A program made the position numbers and the translations under genes. A stretch of DNA of 64,000 nucleotides from Streptomyces sp. TP-A0874 (GTDB taxonomy: Bacteria > Actinomycetota > Actinomycetes > Streptomycetales > Streptomycetaceae), in NCBI RefSeq assembly GCF_001748085.1, contig NZ_BBZK01000005.1, forward strand, positions 186,001-250,000. Reading direction: 5' to 3'. The notes beneath the pieces are model-generated. The model had not been told where the DNA came from. It worked only from the letters and a program-made list of their open reading frames with translations, and made no database searches. Below are positions 62,101-64,000 of this stretch, one piece after another (positions within the stretch are counted from its first letter, which is position 1; each line of letters opens with the position of its first letter).

Positions 62101-62930
62101 TCTCCGGCACCACCAACGGCAGGCTGGCCGTGGAGTCGTTCAGGTCGCTGGAGAGACAGACCGGCGTACCGCTGGCCCCACTCGCCGAGGAGCGCTCCGG
62201 CGACCGGATCACCTTCGAGGACACCCAGACCCAGCCGCGGGCGGTCATCACCTCCGCGGAGTGGTCAGGCACCGAGTCCGGCGACCGCCGCTACTCGCCG
62301 TTCACCGTCAACGTCGAGCACCACAAGCCCTGGCACACCCTCACCGGCCGCCAGCACTTCTACCTCGACCACGACTGGATGGCCGAGTTCGGCGAACAAC
62401 TGCCCACCTACCGCCCGCCGCTGAACATGACCGCCCACTTCGGCGACCCGACCCGGGCCGCCGACGGCCGGCCCCAGCTCGTCGTCCGCTACCTCACCCC
62501 GCACTCCAAGTGGTCCATCCACTCCGAGTACCAAGAGAACCTGCACATGATGACGCTCTTCCGCGGCGGCCCGGTGATCTGGATGAGCCCGCTGGACGCG
62601 GAGCGGATCGGCGCGGCCGACAACGACTGGATCGAGGCCTACAACCGCAACGGCGTGGTGGCCTGCCGGGCGGTGGTCACCCACCGGATGCCGGAAGGCA
62701 CCGTCTTCATGTACCACACCCTCGACCGCCACCTGAACGTGCCGCGCACCGAGACCTCCGGCCTGCACGGCGGCGGCGACAACTCCCTCACCCGGCTGAT
62801 GATCAAGCCGACCCATTTCATCGGCGGCTACGCGCAGTTCTCCTACGGCTTCAACTACATCGGCCCGACCGGGAACCAGCGCGACGAGATCACCGTCATC
62901 CGACGGCGCGCCCAGGAGGTGGAGTTCTGA
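59193..62930 (+). CDS. narG: Respiratory nitrate reductase alpha subunit
   Basis: A 1245-residue molybdopterin enzyme that reduces nitrate at the cytoplasmic side of the membrane. The N-terminal [4Fe-4S] site is HGVNCTGSCSW, a His/Cys type unique to NarG, and the MGD-binding regions include YIVWGTNLP-like (YLIVWGTNLP) and MIAMGAGTNHWFHSD. Length matches NarG. The GTG at 59193 (VSTDRSDAA) is preferred; 59175 is an alternative. It precedes narH with a one-base overlap (TGATG). Confidence 0.95.
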   Translation: MSTDRSDAAVERLMRSAQFFFPGEQSADRRVLHRKGGRQAEEFYRERWRHDREVRSTHGVNCTGSCSWKVYVKDGLITWETQATDYPSVGPDSPEYEPRGCPRGASFSWYTYSPTRIRYPYVRRPLLELWREAKERTDDPVAAWEWLTADPERSARYKRVRGKGGFVRCGWPEVAELVAAAHVHTVKRHGPDRIVGFSPIPAMSMTSYAIGTRFLSMIGGTISSFYDWYADLPMASPQVFGDQTDVPESGDWWNAGYLIVWGTNLPITRTPDAHFMTEARYRGQKVVVVSPDFSDHTKFADDWLAAAPGTDGALAMAMGHVILTEFYRDRQVPYFTEYAKTYTDLPFLVRLTEREGAHVPEKFLTAADLAPGAAGAQSTDGQEAADFKTVLLDARTGRPVVPGGSIGFRWTPSGQGHWNLRLGDVDPLLSLHARPEATAVPVDLPRFDTGPGRPGAERSGATESGGVLRRGVPATRIDGQLVTTVLDLVLAQYGVARDGLPGDWPTGYDDPDQPYTPAWQEPITSVRAGVVARVAREFARNAERTRGRSMIAMGAGTNHWFHSDQIYRTFLSLLMLTGSQGVNGGGWAHYVGQEKVRPLTGWFHLAFGLDWQRPTRHMVGTPLWWLATDQWRYEAFGADTLASPLGPGRTAGRTLPDCNALAARLGWMPSHPAFDRNPLDLCDEAERAGKDVPEHIVEELKAGRLRFAAEDPDDPANFPRVLTIWRANLFASSMKGHEYLLRHLLGTDDAVTATETPPGLRPTEVVWRDQAPVGKLDLSVAVDFRMTSTCLFSDVVLPAATWYEKYDLSSTDMHPFVHAFTPAIAPPWETRTDFDVFHTVAAEFSRLAATHLGVRRDVIAAPLAHDTPDELAQPHGRVRDWKAGECEPVPGKTMPKLVVIERDYAAVAEKLGAVGPLLDTLGTSTKGVTWLPGAELDRLRRSNGAVRGGVADGRPSIARDDQFCQAILALSGTTNGRLAVESFRSLERQTGVPLAPLAEERSGDRITFEDTQTQPRAVITSAEWSGTESGDRRYSPFTVNVEHHKPWHTLTGRQHFYLDHDWMAEFGEQLPTYRPPLNMTAHFGDPTRAADGRPQLVVRYLTPHSKWSIHSEYQENLHMMTLFRGGPVIWMSPLDAERIGAADNDWIEAYNRNGVVACRAVVTHRMPEGTVFMYHTLDRHLNVPRTETSGLHGGGDNSLTRLMIKPTHFIGGYAQFSYGFNYIGPTGNQRDEITVIRRRAQEVEF

Positions 62931-64000
62931 TGGCGCGCGGCAAGCCGGCCGTCGGCAGGGTCATGGCGCAGGTCGCGATGGTGATGAACCTCGACAAGTG
63001 CATCGGCTGCCACACCTGCTCGGTGACCTGCAAACAGACCTGGACCAACCGCCCCGGCGCCGAGTACATGTGGTTCAACAACGTCGAGACCAAACCGGGC
63101 ACCGGCTACCCCCACCGCTACGAGGACCAGGAGAGGTGGAAGGGCGGCTGGAAACTCAACCGGCGCGGCAAGCTCACCCTGCGGGCCGGCGGCCGGATCC
63201 GCAAACTCGCCACCATCTTCTACAACCCCGAGCTGCCGGCGCTGGACGACTTCTACGAGCCGTGGACCTACGACTACGAGAAGCTCACCACCGCCCCGCT
63301 CTCCGACTCCTTCCCCAGCGCCCGCGCCAAGTCGCAGCTCACCGGCCTGAACCTGACCCCCAGCACCGGCCCCAACTGGGACGACGACCTGGCCGGATCC
63401 GCCGAGCACGCCGCCGAGGACCCGAACCTGGAGAACCTCTCCGAACGGGTGCGGATGGAGTTCGAGGAGGCGTTCATGTTCTACCTCCCGCGGATCTGCG
63501 AGCACTGCCTCAACCCGTCCTGCGTCGCCTCCTGCCCCTCGGGCGCGATGTACAAGCGGGAGGAGGACGGCATCGTCCTGGTCGACCAGGACCGCTGCCG
63601 CGGCTGGCGGTTCTGCGTCTCCGGCTGCCCCTACAAGAAGGTCTACTTCAACCACCGCACCGGCAAGGCCGAGAAGTGCACCTTCTGCTACCCGCGGATC
63701 GAGGCCGGGCAGCCCACCATCTGCTCCGAGACCTGCGTCGGCCGGCTCCGCCACCTCGGCGTGATGCTCTACGACTCCGACGCCGTCCTCGCCGCGGCCT
63801 CCGTCGCCGACGACCGGGACCTCTACGAGGCGCAGCTGTCCGTCTTCCTCGACCCGCACGACCCCGAGGTGCTCGCCGCGGCCGAACGCGACGGGATCGC
63901 CCACGACTGGATCCAGGCCGCCCAGCGCTCACCGGTGTACGCGCTGATCAAAGACCACCGGGTGGCGCTGCCGCTCCACCCGGAGTACCGCACCATGCCG
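62930..64000 (+). CDS. narH: Respiratory nitrate reductase beta subunit, 3' end outside window
   Basis: The first 357 codons of NarH are present; the frame is open to the window edge. Iron-sulfur ligands are visible in four sets: CIGCHTCSVTCKQTW, CEHCLNPSCVASCP, CRGWRFCVSGCPYKK, in which Trp replaces one Cys as in the [3Fe-4S] cluster, and CTFCYPR followed by CSETC. It carries electrons from NarI to NarG. narJ and narI are expected beyond the window. Confidence 0.95.
   Translation, partial: MARGKPAVGRVMAQVAMVMNLDKCIGCHTCSVTCKQTWTNRPGAEYMWFNNVETKPGTGYPHRYEDQERWKGGWKLNRRGKLTLRAGGRIRKLATIFYNPELPALDDFYEPWTYDYEKLTTAPLSDSFPSARAKSQLTGLNLTPSTGPNWDDDLAGSAEHAAEDPNLENLSERVRMEFEEAFMFYLPRICEHCLNPSCVASCPSGAMYKREEDGIVLVDQDRCRGWRFCVSGCPYKKVYFNHRTGKAEKCTFCYPRIEAGQPTICSETCVGRLRHLGVMLYDSDAVLAAASVADDRDLYEAQLSVFLDPHDPEVLAAAERDGIAHDWIQAAQRSPVYALIKDHRVALPLHPEYRTMP

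Noticed and set aside
1..64000. CRISPR array or rRNA genes
   Set aside because: No regularly spaced short repeats and no rRNA-like sequence were seen.

Overview
The window is high-GC, densely packed DNA from an actinomycete, almost certainly a Streptomyces or close relative. The evidence is GTG/TTG starts, GTGA/ATGA overlaps, a WhiB-family gene almost identical in sequence to what I remember of WblA, and a gene order (crp, MBL hydrolase, NUDIX, RidA, wblA, class A PBP) that I recall from Streptomyces core chromosomes. Homology statements come from motif recognition, not from a search.

Core segment, 1-13.5 kb: NhaA (5' end outside the window), a small holin-like membrane protein, an epoxide-hydrolase-like enzyme, the MarP-type membrane serine protease, a CoA-type NUDIX hydrolase, endonuclease III, a CRP/FNR regulator with a CRP-like palindrome in front of it, an MBL hydrolase plus NUDIX pair, RidA, a DUF4177 protein, WblA, a bifunctional PBP, a metallophosphoesterase and tRNA-Pro(CGG).

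Island at tRNA-Pro, 13.5-20.2 kb: the last 45 bases of the tRNA region (13538-13582) are repeated exactly at 20165-20209. Both copies are followed by a long perfect hairpin. Between them are a 5'-truncated creatininase-family gene, a type II restriction-modification operon (N6-adenine methylase plus a PaeR7I/XhoI-like endonuclease), an acidic protein of unknown function and a SEC-C protein. There is no integrase inside. Just outside the second repeat lies a decayed tyrosine integrase.

Patchwork segment, 20.3-30 kb: a DUF3224 protein, a membrane protein, a secreted M23 peptidase, an IS5-family element that carries an extra 93-codon gene and sits at the broken end of a GNAT gene, a MazG-like protein, a zinc-ribbon protein, a DUF488 protein, a TDT-family transporter and two DUF202 membrane proteins.

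Catabolic locus, about 29.8-53.7 kb, all on the minus strand. A long operon runs from a TPP-dependent enzyme through ALDH, SDR, a BNR-repeat protein, VOC, an AA_synth protein, an alpha/beta hydrolase, an MhpA-like flavin hydroxylase, a NIPSNAP protein and a CMD protein to an amine oxidase. Beside it are a sulfatase, a NitT/TauT-type ABC importer with two related binding proteins, a coniferyl-alcohol-dehydrogenase-like SDR, a YtcJ-like amidohydrolase, a class III aminotransferase, a MarR regulator and an AhpD-like protein. Five AT-rich promoters with TTGAC(A/G) boxes look like one regulon, probably controlled by the MarR protein. The locus looks like uptake and degradation of an aromatic compound, possibly a sulfated or amino-substituted one; the substrate is not known.

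Redox segment, 53.8-64 kb: a 2-oxoacid dehydrogenase (E1 alpha, E1 beta, E2), a CBS protein with a zinc ribbon, a second-type GAPDH, and the start of a respiratory nitrate reductase operon (narG complete, narH running off the end). This resembles the hypoxia/dormancy gene neighbourhoods of streptomycetes.
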